From JAAZMI01 sp050948785 (GTDB lineage: Bacteria > Bacillota > Dethiobacteria > DTU022 > UBA8154), in the NCBI GenBank assembly GCA_050948785.1, contig JBMNEM010000002.1, positions 62,001-126,000 of the forward strand: DNA of 64,000 nucleotides, given 5' to 3'. The position numbers were made by a program, and so were the translations under genes. The notes beneath the pieces are model-generated. The model did not search any database and was not told the DNA's origin. It saw nothing but the letters and a program-made list of their open reading frames with translations. Every line of letters starts with the position of its first letter. Within the stretch, counting starts at the first letter, position 1. Positions 33,740 through 42,366 of this stretch are shown here, piece after piece.

Positions 33740-35971
33740 TCAGAAGCAAATTTCCTTTAAACGCCCGGCAAGATTGCTGTAGCGTTTTTCAACCTTGTTG
33801 TTACCAATGGCTATGGCAACCGCTTTGGGGGTACCGACAAGGACCACCAGCCTTTTCGCCCGGGTGATACCGGTATAGAGCAAATTACGCTGCAGGAGGA
33901 TGTAATGCTGGGTCACAACGGGCATAACCACGGCAGGGAATTCACTCCCCTGGCTTTTGTGGACGGAAACAGCGTAAGAAAGGGTAAGTTCATCAAGTTC
34001 GGACAGATCATAGGAAACATCCTGGACGGCCTGCGGATCGGGGTAGGAGACAACGATCTCCCCCTCTTCCGGGTCAATGTAAGTAATGCGCCCGGCATCG
34101 CCGTTAAAGATCTCCTTTGTATAGTTATTGCGGATTTGCATCACCTTATCTCCCAGGCGAAAGGTAACGCCTCTGCTGACCACCTCTTTTTTATGCCTGG
34201 CCGGCGGATTAAGCTCCTGCTGCAACAGCTGGTTAAGCCTTTCCACCCCGATAAGGGTTTTACGCATGGGCGTTAAAACCTGGATCTCCTCCAGGGAATC
34301 AAAAGAGGCAAACGCGGGCAACCTCTCCCGGCAGAGATCCACGATAATACGGGCCACCTTTTTCGGATTTTCCTCCTGAATAAAGAAAAAATCTTTTTGC
34401 TGCCGGTTAAAAAAGGGGAACTTCCCCCTGTTGATACGGTGAGCATTGACAACAATCATACTCTCCCGGGCCTGGCGAAAGATGGTTTGCAGGCGTACAC
34501 AAGGTACTGCACCGGAGGTGATCATATCCCGGAGGACATTGCCTGCCCCTACAGAGGGAAGCTGGTCCATATCTCCCACCAGAATAAGCCGGCAACCCGG
34601 AGGAACTGCTTTCAGCAGGTTATAAAAAAGAAGCAGATCGACCATGGAGACCTCATCCAAAACAAGAACCTGTGCCGGCAGGGGATTTTCTTCCCCGCGC
34701 TGAAAACAAAATCCCTGCCCCTCCACAAAGGCATATTCCAGAAGGCGGTGAATGGTTTGGGCCTCCATCCCGGTAGTCTCCGCCATCCTCCTGGCCGCAC
34801 GGCCCGTGGGCGCCGCCAACATAACCTTCAGGCCGTAATGTTGAAATACTTTGAGCAGGAGACGGATAGTCGTGGTTTTACCTGTTCCCGGCCCTCCTGT
34901 AATAACTGTCACTCCGTGCCGATAAGCGCCTTGGATCGCCTCCACCTGTTCCGGAGCAAGAGCCAGTTTTTCCTGCTCCAGCACTTCCCGGATAACGCTT
35001 TCCTCATCGGAAGCGAGAACAAGCTGCCTCTCCAGCAGGGAAGAAAGTCTCTCCGCCACACCTTTTTCGGCATAGTAAAAAGGAGCGGCATAGATAATCT
35101 CCTCCCCCGCAGGATCTTCTTCCACAAAAATTTGGCGCCTGCCGGCCAACTCCTCCAGCTGGCCCTGAATCAGCCCCGGGAAAACATCCGGACAGGAAAG
35201 CTCCTGACCGGGAAAGTCTCCCTCGTCCACTCCACCTGCCAAAAGGAGCCCCATCAATTTTTCATTTACTTCTTTAACCGGCAAAAAAACGTGCCCTTCA
35301 GCCGCAGCCTGGCTTAAAAGAAAATAAATAGCGGCACGCACACGCTGGGGGGAATCAAAAGGAAGTCCCAGCTGCCGCGCGATTTTATCTGCCGTAAGAA
35401 AGCCGATGCCAAAAACCTCTTCGGCCAGGAGATAGGGATTTTCCTGGAGGAGAGGCAGTGTACGCCGGCCATAATGTTTAAAAAGTCTGACGGCCAGAGA
35501 GGGACTGACATGATAATTTTGTAAAAAAATCATTACTTCCTTGATTTCCTTATGATGCAGGTAACCCTGCCGGATCCGATCGGTTTTCTTGGGGCCGATT
35601 CCGGGAACTTCTTGCAAACGTTCCGGGTATTTCTCTATAACTTCCAACACATCCAGGCCAAAATGCTCCACCAGCAGATGAGCCGTACGGGGCCCGACAC
35701 CCTTAATCAGCCCGGAGGAGAGAAATCCCTCCAGGCCTTTACGGGTCGTGGGGACAACCGGCCCCCACTCCTTTACCTGAAACTGTTTGCCGTAGCGCGG
35801 GTGCACTTTCCATTCACCTTTAATGCACAGGCTTTCCCCTACCTGCAAAGCAGGAAAATATCCTGTAAAAGTAACACTGCTCTCACCCTGCCGGCCTAAC
35901 CGGCCAACGAGGTAGGATGTTTCCTGACTGTAATAGGTGATGTGTTCCAAAATCCCCTCCAGAGTTTCCAC
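33740..35971 (-). CDS. recD2: RecD2/RecD-like 5'-3' DNA helicase
   Basis: 743 residues, the usual RecD2 length. The N-terminal OB-like part precedes helix-hairpin-helix motifs (GLIKGVGPRTAHLLVEHFG, EVPGIGPKKTDRIRQG). Superfamily 1 motifs follow: Walker A TGGPGTGKTTT, VLVLDEVSMVDL, LVGDMDQLPSVGAGNVL and the C-terminal YAVSVHKSQGSEFPAVVMP. RecD2 acts outside RecBCD in repair and replication-stress tolerance. The start is GTG at 35971, with AAGGGGG upstream; the longer in-frame extension runs through the metK terminator and is not used. Confidence 0.95.
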   Translation of the reverse strand: METLEGILEHITYYSQETSYLVGRLGRQGESSVTFTGYFPALQVGESLCIKGEWKVHPRYGKQFQVKEWGPVVPTTRKGLEGFLSSGLIKGVGPRTAHLLVEHFGLDVLEVIEKYPERLQEVPGIGPKKTDRIRQGYLHHKEIKEVMIFLQNYHVSPSLAVRLFKHYGRRTLPLLQENPYLLAEEVFGIGFLTADKIARQLGLPFDSPQRVRAAIYFLLSQAAAEGHVFLPVKEVNEKLMGLLLAGGVDEGDFPGQELSCPDVFPGLIQGQLEELAGRRQIFVEEDPAGEEIIYAAPFYYAEKGVAERLSSLLERQLVLASDEESVIREVLEQEKLALAPEQVEAIQGAYRHGVTVITGGPGTGKTTTIRLLLKVFQHYGLKVMLAAPTGRAARRMAETTGMEAQTIHRLLEYAFVEGQGFCFQRGEENPLPAQVLVLDEVSMVDLLLFYNLLKAVPPGCRLILVGDMDQLPSVGAGNVLRDMITSGAVPCVRLQTIFRQARESMIVVNAHRINRGKFPFFNRQQKDFFFIQEENPKKVARIIVDLCRERLPAFASFDSLEEIQVLTPMRKTLIGVERLNQLLQQELNPPARHKKEVVSRGVTFRLGDKVMQIRNNYTKEIFNGDAGRITYIDPEEGEIVVSYPDPQAVQDVSYDLSELDELTLSYAVSVHKSQGSEFPAVVMPVVTQHYILLQRNLLYTGITRAKRLVVLVGTPKAVAIAIGNNKVEKRYSNLAGRLKEICF

Positions 35972-36004
35972 CGGTCCAGTCCCCCTTAAAAAACAACTCT
36001 TTTG

Positions 36005-36031
36005 GAAAAAAGCTCCTCCTGCCGGAGGAGC
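36005..36031 (-). terminator. Terminator after metK
   Basis: Perfect 8-bp stem GCTCCTCC/GGAGGAGC (36012-36019 with 36024-36031) and a T-run on the minus strand. It is immediately before recD2. Confidence 0.85.
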
Positions 36032-36057
36032 CCTGTTGAAAGCGATTGACAAAAACT

Positions 36058-37275
36058 TTAGGAGTCAACTGCTTTGTTCATCCCTGCCTCCTGTTTCAAA
36101 ACTGCAGCCAGATCCGTTTTTTCCCAGGGAAGATCCAGATCGTCCCGGCCGTAATGCCCGTAAGAAGCAACTTGCTTATAAAGGGGACGGCACAGATCAA
36201 ATTTATCGATCATCGCCGCCGGGCGCAGATCAAAATGTTTGCGGATCAGTTTTTCAATCATTTCCACCGGCACCTTTTCCGTACCAAAAGTTTCCACAAA
36301 AATGGATACGGGCTGGGCCACTCCGATGGCGTAAGCCAGCTCCAGTTCACATTTATCCGCCAGCCCGGCAGCAACCACATTTTTAGCCACATAGCGTGCA
36401 GCATAATTGGCGGAGCGATCCACCTTCGTAGGATCCTTCCCGGACAAAGCCCCCCCACCGTGACGGGCATAGCCTCCATAAGTATCCACAATAATTTTCC
36501 GGCCCGTAAGCCCGGTATCACCCAGAGGCCCCCCGACGACAAAGCGCCCTGTAGCGTTAATCAAAACGCGGGTTTGTTTATCCATAAGTTCGGCGGGGAT
36601 TACTTCGTGAATAACGGCCTGCATAAAATCATCCCGCAGGCGCTCCAGGGACACATCTTCCCGGTGCTGGGCGGCAAGGATAACTGTCGAGACGCGATCG
36701 GGCTTGCCATCACGATACTCAACAGTAACCTGGGACTTTCCATCAGGACGCAGGTAAGAAAGTATCTTTTCCTTGCGAACCCTGGCCAGGCGGCGGGTAA
36801 GCTTATGAGCCAGGGCAATGGGCAGGGGCATCAGCTCCGGAGTTTCATTACAAGCAAAACCAAAAATGATCCCCTGGTCTCCCGCGCCGATTTGATCGTA
36901 AGCATTTTCCTGGCCGCCACCGGATTTAATCTCCCAGGATTCATTAACCCCTAAGGCAATATCCGGAGATTGTTCATCAATAGAGGTCAGTACCGCGCAG
37001 GTATCCCCATCAAAACCGTACTTGGCCCGCGTGTAGCCGATTTCCTTGACTGTTTGGCGGGCAATCCTGGGAATGTCCACATAACAGCCGGTTGTGATCT
37101 CCCCGGCAATAAAGATCAAGCCCGTGGTTACCAGAGTCTCCGCCGCCACTCTCCCCTGAGGATCCTGTTCCAAAATGGCATCCAAAATGGCATCGGAAAT
37201 CTGGTCTGCGATTTTATCCGGGTGTCCTTCCGTCACAGATTCCGAAGTAAAGAAAACAACGCCGTCCCGCTTCAT
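36058..37275 (-). CDS. metK: S-adenosylmethionine synthetase
   Basis: 405 residues. Makes SAM from methionine and ATP. Motifs are complete: TSESVTEGHPDKIADQISD, GAGDQGIIFGFAC, the GPLGDTGLTGRKIIVDTYGG loop with GGGALSGKDPTKVDRS. ATG start with AAAGGAGG upstream. Expression is controlled by an S-box (SAM-I) riboswitch directly upstream, as is common for metK in Firmicutes. Confidence 0.97.
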   Translation of the reverse strand: MKRDGVVFFTSESVTEGHPDKIADQISDAILDAILEQDPQGRVAAETLVTTGLIFIAGEITTGCYVDIPRIARQTVKEIGYTRAKYGFDGDTCAVLTSIDEQSPDIALGVNESWEIKSGGGQENAYDQIGAGDQGIIFGFACNETPELMPLPIALAHKLTRRLARVRKEKILSYLRPDGKSQVTVEYRDGKPDRVSTVILAAQHREDVSLERLRDDFMQAVIHEVIPAELMDKQTRVLINATGRFVVGGPLGDTGLTGRKIIVDTYGGYARHGGGALSGKDPTKVDRSANYAARYVAKNVVAAGLADKCELELAYAIGVAQPVSIFVETFGTEKVPVEMIEKLIRKHFDLRPAAMIDKFDLCRPLYKQVASYGHYGRDDLDLPWEKTDLAAVLKQEAGMNKAVDS

Positions 37276-37317
37276 CTTGCTGCACCCTCCTTTTTCAAAT
37301 AGGTAACTGCCGAAAAA

Positions 37318-37347
37318 TGTAAAACCCCTCGCCTGGGTAGCAAGAGG
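37318..37347 (-). terminator. Regulated terminator of the metK S-box
   Basis: Stem CCTCTTGC with GCGAGGGG (37325-37332 with 37340-37347), GU pairs included, then TTTTACATTTTT on the minus strand. It lies 14 bases after the riboswitch aptamer and would stop transcription when SAM is bound. Confidence 0.75.
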
Positions 37348-37360
37348 TCGCTATTAATTC

Positions 37361-37507
37361 CTCTTATCTCCCAGGACGACAGCACAAACAGCCGACCCGA
37401 GGGAATTGGCACCGGACAACCTGCTGCTGATATTTTCCCCACTCCAGCAGAACAGATTCGGTTGCCGGGGTTCATTGAGCCCATCTCTCCCCCACTCTGG
37501 ATAAGAG
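37361..37507 (-). ncRNA. SAM-I (S-box) riboswitch upstream of metK
   Basis: The aptamer is bounded by a perfect 8-bp P1, CTCTTATC (37500-37507) with GATAAGAG (37361-37368). Inside are the S-box core elements: CCAGAGTGGGGGAGAGATGG, GCTCAATGAACCCCGGCAACC-type P3/J regions, and the GGTGCCAATTCC stretch. Followed by the terminator at 37318-37347. High SAM would switch metK off. Confidence 0.93.
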
Positions 37508-37850
37508 TTTAAGTATATCAAACAATACTTATACTTAACTGCACAAAAACACTAAAATATACTACTGATATATTAATATGAATAATATTTCTTGTCAACA
37601 GTAACAATTTTCCCCAGTTTTGCCATAAGCTTTGATACCCGCACGAACAATACACTCCTCCGGCAACACCGCTTCAAGCGGCTTGACATGCCGGCTTGAG
37701 GAACCGGCAGCACACGCTGGGAATACACGCCCTGTGCAAAACCTGGAAAAGATGATCCGGCGGGCAGCCTGACATTGCCGTATTGGAGGAAAAACCCAAA
37801 GCGGCAATGGCTCGGACAAAGCTCAATCAAGCCAGGTTAACGGCTAAGAT
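37508..37850. other. Gap upstream of the metK riboswitch
   Basis: No gene called. It contains the probable metK promoter at 37570-37598, an AT-rich tract, and from 37640 to 37830 a GC-richer stretch with CGGCTTGA/GCCGGCTTGAGG short repeats. Open frames on the minus strand here have no ribosome sites. Confidence 0.4.
37570..37598 (-). promoter_or_regulatory. Probable sigma-A promoter of metK
   Basis: Minus strand TTGACA (37593-37598), 17 bases, TAATAT (37570-37575), about 60 bp before the riboswitch P1. Confidence 0.55.
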
Positions 37851-38297
37851 TTATCCGGATGATCTATCCGCCAGGGCAAAGACCAGTTCGCCGGAAGCAA
37901 CAACCTTGCCCTCGACACGTGCCCTTCCCTTGCCCCGGCCAACAACCCCTTTCAAGCCGGTCAGAACCACTTCAATGATCAGGGTATCACCGGGGCGCAC
38001 CATCCCGCGGAAACGAAACTTGTCTATGCCGCGGAAAAGGGCCAGTTTTCCCTTGAATTCAGCCCTGCTGAGCAGCGCCACCGCTCCGACCTGCGCCATA
38101 GCCTCGGCGATCAGAACTCCCGGCATAACAGGTTCTCCGGGAAAATGCCCCTGGAAAAAAGGTTCGTTAATGGTTACATTTTTTAGCCCGACCGCTTTTT
38201 CTCCCGGCACTATTTCCAGAATCCTATCAATCAGCAAAAAGGGAAAGCGGTGGGGAATAATTTCCTGAATATCCTGGGCAGATAAGTAACTCTCCAA
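37851..38297 (-). CDS. fabZ: 3-hydroxyacyl-ACP dehydratase FabZ
   Basis: 148 residues. Dehydrates 3-hydroxyacyl-ACP in fatty-acid elongation. The hot-dog fold motif with the catalytic His and Glu is complete: EIIPHRFPFLLIDRI, GHFPGEPVMPGVLIAEAMAQ. The start is TTG at 38297: AAAGGAGG lies 9 bases upstream and the length then matches the family. A much longer in-frame extension would overlap the nuclease gene by about 85 bp. It lies 43 bp after the beta-CASP gene; no other fab genes are nearby. Confidence 0.93.
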   Translation of the reverse strand: MESYLSAQDIQEIIPHRFPFLLIDRILEIVPGEKAVGLKNVTINEPFFQGHFPGEPVMPGVLIAEAMAQVGAVALLSRAEFKGKLALFRGIDKFRFRGMVRPGDTLIIEVVLTGLKGVVGRGKGRARVEGKVVASGELVFALADRSSG

Positions 38298-38340
38298 AGC
38301 ATCCAGCCTCCTTTTGCTCCGCCTTTCTTCCGTGCTGTAT

Positions 38341-40059
38341 TCAACCGGCCCCTCCACCCGTTTTCTTCCCCCGCTCATTACTTTCCTGTAAAAGCAAACT
38401 GCTGCTTTCCGGAGGTAAAGGCCCAAAGAGCATGGGGAAGGTACGCATTTCGCCTGTTTCCTGTTCCAGCTGGCGAACGATCAACTCCAATCGTTTTTCC
38501 AGGGAAAGAAGGTATTCCAGATCCTTCTCCTCCTCCAAGTAGGAAAAAAGATGGGTATTGAAATGAGAGATTTCTTCCTCCCACATATTCAAAATTTGCT
38601 GCGCCTTCAAACGTGCTGAAAACTCGTGGGAGGGCTCCATTTCCTGCCCCAGGGGCAGTAAGGAAATCTCCTCCAGATAAGAAGGAATATAAACATCAAC
38701 CCCAAACCGTTCCTTGAGCAAGCCGGCCATATTTTCCAGGGCTTCATCTTCACCATGCACTAAAATAATCTGGGAAGGCTTGCGTTTGATCTTGCCCACC
38801 CAATTCAACAGCTCATTCATGTCGGCATGGGCGGAACATCCTCGAATCGAGGCTATTTCTGCACGAACTGCAATATCCTCACCGAAAAGCCTGACCTGAT
38901 TGGCCCCTTCCTGCAGGCGGCGTCCCAGGCTGCCCTCTGCCTGATAGCCAACAAAAAGTATCGTGGATTCAGGCCGCCAGAGATTGTGCTTGAGATGGTG
39001 CCTGATGCGACCGGCATCGCACATACCACTGGCCGAGATGATCATCGCACCCCCACGAATTTCATTGACCGCACGGGATTCCTTCACGGTACGGGTAAAA
39101 GTAACTTCGGGAAAGTGCAGAGGACAATCACCCCGGATCAGATAAGCCCTCATCTCCAGGTCAAAACATTCGCTGTGACGTGTAAAAAGATCCGTTGTCT
39201 TTATGGCCATGGGACTGTCGATGTAGATAGGCAGGGGCGGGATCTCCCCACGGTCAATAAGTTTATTGAGGATGTAAAGAAGCTCCTGGGCCCTGCCCAC
39301 TGTAAAAGCAGGAACAACAATATTGCCCCCGCGTTTTAAAGTGGAATTAATGATTCCCGCCAGAACAACCTCTTTATCCCCCTCCTCATCATGCAGCCTC
39401 TGGCCATAAGTTGTTTCCATAATCAGGAAATCAGCCTCTTCAATCACATCCGGATCGCAGATAATCGGCTGCCTTTGCCTCCCCAAATCCCCGGTAAAAA
39501 CAAATTTTTTGGTCGCGCCTTCCTCTGTTACCCAGAGCTCCAACAAAGCCGAACCCAGGATATGGCCGGCATTTTGCAAACGGAAGGAAAATTCCGGGGA
39601 AAGATTGACAATTTCGTTATAGCCCACTCCCTGGAAATATTTTAGGGCCGCATGGGCATCGGCGGCCGTATAAAGGGGAGGCGCTTCACTGCGCCCGGCT
39701 CTCCGGGCTTTACGATTCTCCCATTCCGCCTCCATCTCCTGAATATAAGCGCTGTCCGGGAGCATGATCTGACAGAGATCAGCGGTTGCCCTGATCGAAT
39801 AAATTTTTCCTTGAAAACCGTCCCGCACCAACTTGGGTATCAGCCCGCTGTGATCAATATGAGCATGGGTTAGAAAAAGACATTCGATCTCCGCCGGGTT
39901 AAAGGGAAAATCAAGGAAGTTGCGCCGCCGTAGAGCCTTCCCCCCCTGAAACATACCACAGTCAATCAGGTACTTTTTCCCCCCGGCTTCAAGCAGGAAA
40001 CAGGAGCCCGTCACGGTCCGGGCACCACCGCAAAATTTCAGTTTCAACAATGTCTGCAC
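38341..40059 (-). CDS. Beta-CASP metallo-beta-lactamase RNA nuclease (COG1236/YSH1 type)
   Basis: 572 residues. The metal site THAHIDHSG, the later VFTGDLGR and the C-terminal GCSAHAD, and the beta-CASP cap (VVPAFTVGRAQELLYIL, ISASGMCDAGRIRHHL) fit RNA-processing exonuclease/endonuclease relatives. It also has a leucine- and glutamate-rich C-terminal tail (about 480-572) not typical of the core family. GTG start; GGAGGAG lies close upstream. Role in this organism unknown. Confidence 0.9.
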   Translation of the reverse strand: MQTLLKLKFCGGARTVTGSCFLLEAGGKKYLIDCGMFQGGKALRRRNFLDFPFNPAEIECLFLTHAHIDHSGLIPKLVRDGFQGKIYSIRATADLCQIMLPDSAYIQEMEAEWENRKARRAGRSEAPPLYTAADAHAALKYFQGVGYNEIVNLSPEFSFRLQNAGHILGSALLELWVTEEGATKKFVFTGDLGRQRQPIICDPDVIEEADFLIMETTYGQRLHDEEGDKEVVLAGIINSTLKRGGNIVVPAFTVGRAQELLYILNKLIDRGEIPPLPIYIDSPMAIKTTDLFTRHSECFDLEMRAYLIRGDCPLHFPEVTFTRTVKESRAVNEIRGGAMIISASGMCDAGRIRHHLKHNLWRPESTILFVGYQAEGSLGRRLQEGANQVRLFGEDIAVRAEIASIRGCSAHADMNELLNWVGKIKRKPSQIILVHGEDEALENMAGLLKERFGVDVYIPSYLEEISLLPLGQEMEPSHEFSARLKAQQILNMWEEEISHFNTHLFSYLEEEKDLEYLLSLEKRLELIVRQLEQETGEMRTFPMLFGPLPPESSSLLLQESNERGKKTGGGAG

Positions 40060-40122
40060 ATCTCCTCCCCCAAAATGGTTCCCTGCCGCTCCTGCAGGCC
40101 GGCTGCGTATTCAATTCTCCAC

Positions 40123-40884
40123 CTAAAGATTTAACCCCTGAGCAATCTTCTCGACGGCTTGAAAAGCCGGAGAATCAGCGGGCAGCTTAAAAAGCGGCTT
40201 GCCTTCCAGATCATATTCGAAAATGAGATCATCCATAGGGATCGTGCCCAGCAGTTCCAGGCCTGTCTTGGCAATTTCATCCTTTAAAGTACGGTCTTCG
40301 CCATTCCTGGTCTTGGTAATAACCAGGTAAATTTTCCTGGCTTCAATATTTACTGACTTGATAATCTCGTAAACCCTGCCGGCAGAGCGAACACCGCGGG
40401 CGGTCGCATCGCTGGTAATGAGAATATAGTCCACGTCATTAATAATACGGCGGCTCAGGTGTTCTAGCCCGGCCTCGTTATCCACAAGAACATAGTCATA
40501 GTTGGTCCGCAGTTTCTCCAAATATAGGCGTAACAGGTCATTGGGATAACAATAACAACCCGGGCCTGCAGGGTTGCCCATCACCAGAAGGTCGATCTGC
40601 TCCGTTTCCACCAGAGCCTGGCTGGCACGCATCTCCATAAACATTGGTTTGGGCATCCCCGCGGGAATCAGACGGGAATCCTTGGTCGCCTCCAGAGCTT
40701 CAGAAATGGTTTCCTCCAGTTCCAGCCCCAAAGCCTCATTGAGATTGGCATTGGCATCAGCATCAACCGCCAGCACAGCTTTATTCTTGTAATGTGAAGT
40801 AAGATAGCGCAGCAAAAGAGCTGTTAAGGTGGTTTTACCTGTTCCGCCTTTGCCCGCTACAGCAATTACCGTTTCCTTGGCCAT
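40123..40884 (-). CDS. CooC/AcsF-like nickel-insertion ATPase for CO dehydrogenase
   Basis: 253 residues. A deviant Walker A GKGGTGKTTL, ADANANLNEALG and a CxC motif in PAGPGCYCYPNDLLR (about residues 108-122). The CxC motif joins the dimer and binds nickel in CooC, so a role in maturing CODH or CODH/ACS is inferred. No CODH gene is in the window. ATG start with a GGGTGAT ribosome site. Presence implies CO or Wood-Ljungdahl metabolism. Confidence 0.88.
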   Translation of the reverse strand: MAKETVIAVAGKGGTGKTTLTALLLRYLTSHYKNKAVLAVDADANANLNEALGLELEETISEALEATKDSRLIPAGMPKPMFMEMRASQALVETEQIDLLVMGNPAGPGCYCYPNDLLRLYLEKLRTNYDYVLVDNEAGLEHLSRRIINDVDYILITSDATARGVRSAGRVYEIIKSVNIEARKIYLVITKTRNGEDRTLKDEIAKTGLELLGTIPMDDLIFEYDLEGKPLFKLPADSPAFQAVEKIAQGLNL

Positions 40885-41180
40885 CTAATCACCCGGCTCC
40901 GCTTAAAATCACCTTGAATATAAATATAACGAAACCGGGCTACCCACCCCCTTGATTTAAAATAATAGGTACTATAATTTTATTATACAGAAATATTGCC
41001 AAAAAAACTACGTTAAAAGAGTTTTTCCCTTAGTTTCGGAGGGATTTGGTATTTTTTGTTATTTGCAAATCCTCTCCCTGCACAATAAAATTCTTACCAG
41101 AGATTTAAAAGATAACCTTTTTATGTTATAATTTATACTAAAAAAAGCGCCTATGGATGCGCCCCAAAGGAGGACTTTCT

Positions 41181-41855
41181 TTGTCCAAAATCACGTTTTT
41201 AGGCCATGCCTGTTTCTTACTGGAGGCGGAAGGAAAAGAAACACTGCTTTTTGATCCTTTTCTTAAAGAAAACCCTCTTGCACCGCTCCAACCGGAACAG
41301 ATCCAGACCAACTACATCCTGGTCTCCCATGCTCATTTCGATCATCTTGGGGAAGCCTACGAAATAGCGGCAGCCAATAAGGCCACGATTATTTCTACCC
41401 CGGAGATTGCAACGGCTGCCCAGGGAAAAGGGCTTGACGCCCACCCCTTAAACATCGGCGGCAAATTCAACTTCCCTTTTGGCTGGGTTAAGGCCACACA
41501 AGCCTTTCACAGCTCCGGGATAGAAGGGGGAACCCCCTGTGGTTTTGTCATCAACTACCATGGCCAAAACATTTACTTTCCCGGGGATACCGGACTCTTT
41601 AGCGATATGAAGCTGATCGGTGAGCTGACTCCACTGAATATTGCCCTCCTGCCCATCGGGGATAATTATACCATGGGCATTGATGACGCCGTCGTAGCCG
41701 CTTCCTTCCTGAAAGCACCGCTGGTGATCCCTTACCACTTCAGCACCTGGCCTCTGATTGAAGCAGACCCGGAGGAATTCAAGAAGAAAGTGGAAGAAAA
41801 AACTGACTCCCAATGCCGGATCCTGGCCCCGGGTGAGAGCTGCAGTTTTAAGTAG
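41181..41855 (+). CDS. UPF0173 metal-dependent hydrolase
   Basis: 224 residues, a small metallo-beta-lactamase fold. SKITFLGHACFLLE at the start, the metal motif SHAHFDHLG, HSSG, YFPGDTGLF and GDNYTMGIDDAV are the UPF0173 marks. Substrate unknown. The start is TTG at 41181, with AAAGGAGG 8 bases upstream; the ATG at 41157 precedes the ribosome site. Confidence 0.92.
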   Translation: MSKITFLGHACFLLEAEGKETLLFDPFLKENPLAPLQPEQIQTNYILVSHAHFDHLGEAYEIAAANKATIISTPEIATAAQGKGLDAHPLNIGGKFNFPFGWVKATQAFHSSGIEGGTPCGFVINYHGQNIYFPGDTGLFSDMKLIGELTPLNIALLPIGDNYTMGIDDAVVAASFLKAPLVIPYHFSTWPLIEADPEEFKKKVEEKTDSQCRILAPGESCSFK

Positions 41856-42108
41856 AAAGAAAAGATCGTATGGGGTTTGGTACTTTTCTCGCAACTTTTT
41901 GCAAAACTTTCTAAGCCCCGGATATGGCATTTTGGTATGCCAGTAATATCTGCTGTTGTGAGATTTGCACCTGGGCATTTCTGAATCACGACATACCGGT
42001 TAATCTGTTTCTGTGACATTAGTACCTTGCCTTCATAAGTGACATTTTATCATGACAATTAACAAAGTGACATCATCACAGAATAACTACAAACCGTATT
42101 TGGAGTTC

Positions 42109-42136
42109 TTGATTTTCAGCAGATTTATGTTATAAT
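42109..42136 (+). promoter_or_regulatory. Promoter of the tRNA-Thr gene
   Basis: TTGATT (42109-42114), 16 bases, TATAAT (42131-42136), 12 bp before the tRNA. Confidence 0.7.
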
Positions 42137-42148
42137 CATCTTTAGTAA

Positions 42149-42224
42149 GCCGGCATAGCTCAATTGGTAGAGCAGCGGAATCGTAATCCGCATGTTGGGG
42201 GTTCAAGTCCTCTTGCCGGCTCCA
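42149..42224 (+). tRNA. tRNA-Thr, anticodon CGT
   Basis: A complete cloverleaf: acceptor GCCGGCA pairs with TGCCGGC, D-arm GCTCAATTGGTAGAGC, anticodon stem GCGGA/TCCGC with a loop whose central bases read CGT, T-arm with GGTTCAAGTCC, and an encoded CCA end. It reads ACG threonine codons. It marks the left border of an accessory region that begins with an IS256 element. Confidence 0.95.
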
Positions 42225-42236
42225 GATTAAAACACT

Positions 42237-42281
42237 GTGGTTGCCCATTATATCGGTGTTTATAAGGGCAGCCACTTTTTT
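42237..42281 (+). terminator. Terminator of the tRNA-Thr transcript
   Basis: Ten-pair stem GTGGTTGCCC/GGGCAGCCAC (42237-42246 with 42266-42275, one wobble), followed by TTTTTTATT. Confidence 0.85.
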
Positions 42282-42366
42282 ATTCTTGTTTTTTATTTGT
42301 GGTTTCTTACTGTTTTTTTGTTTTTATGAATTCGTGTTAAATCTCGTGTCAATACTGATACTTTTT

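Noticed and set aside
37573..37830. 85-residue open frame upstream of the metK riboswitch
   Set aside because: It spans the metK promoter, has no ribosome site and shows Ser/Arg/Pro-rich shadow-like composition.
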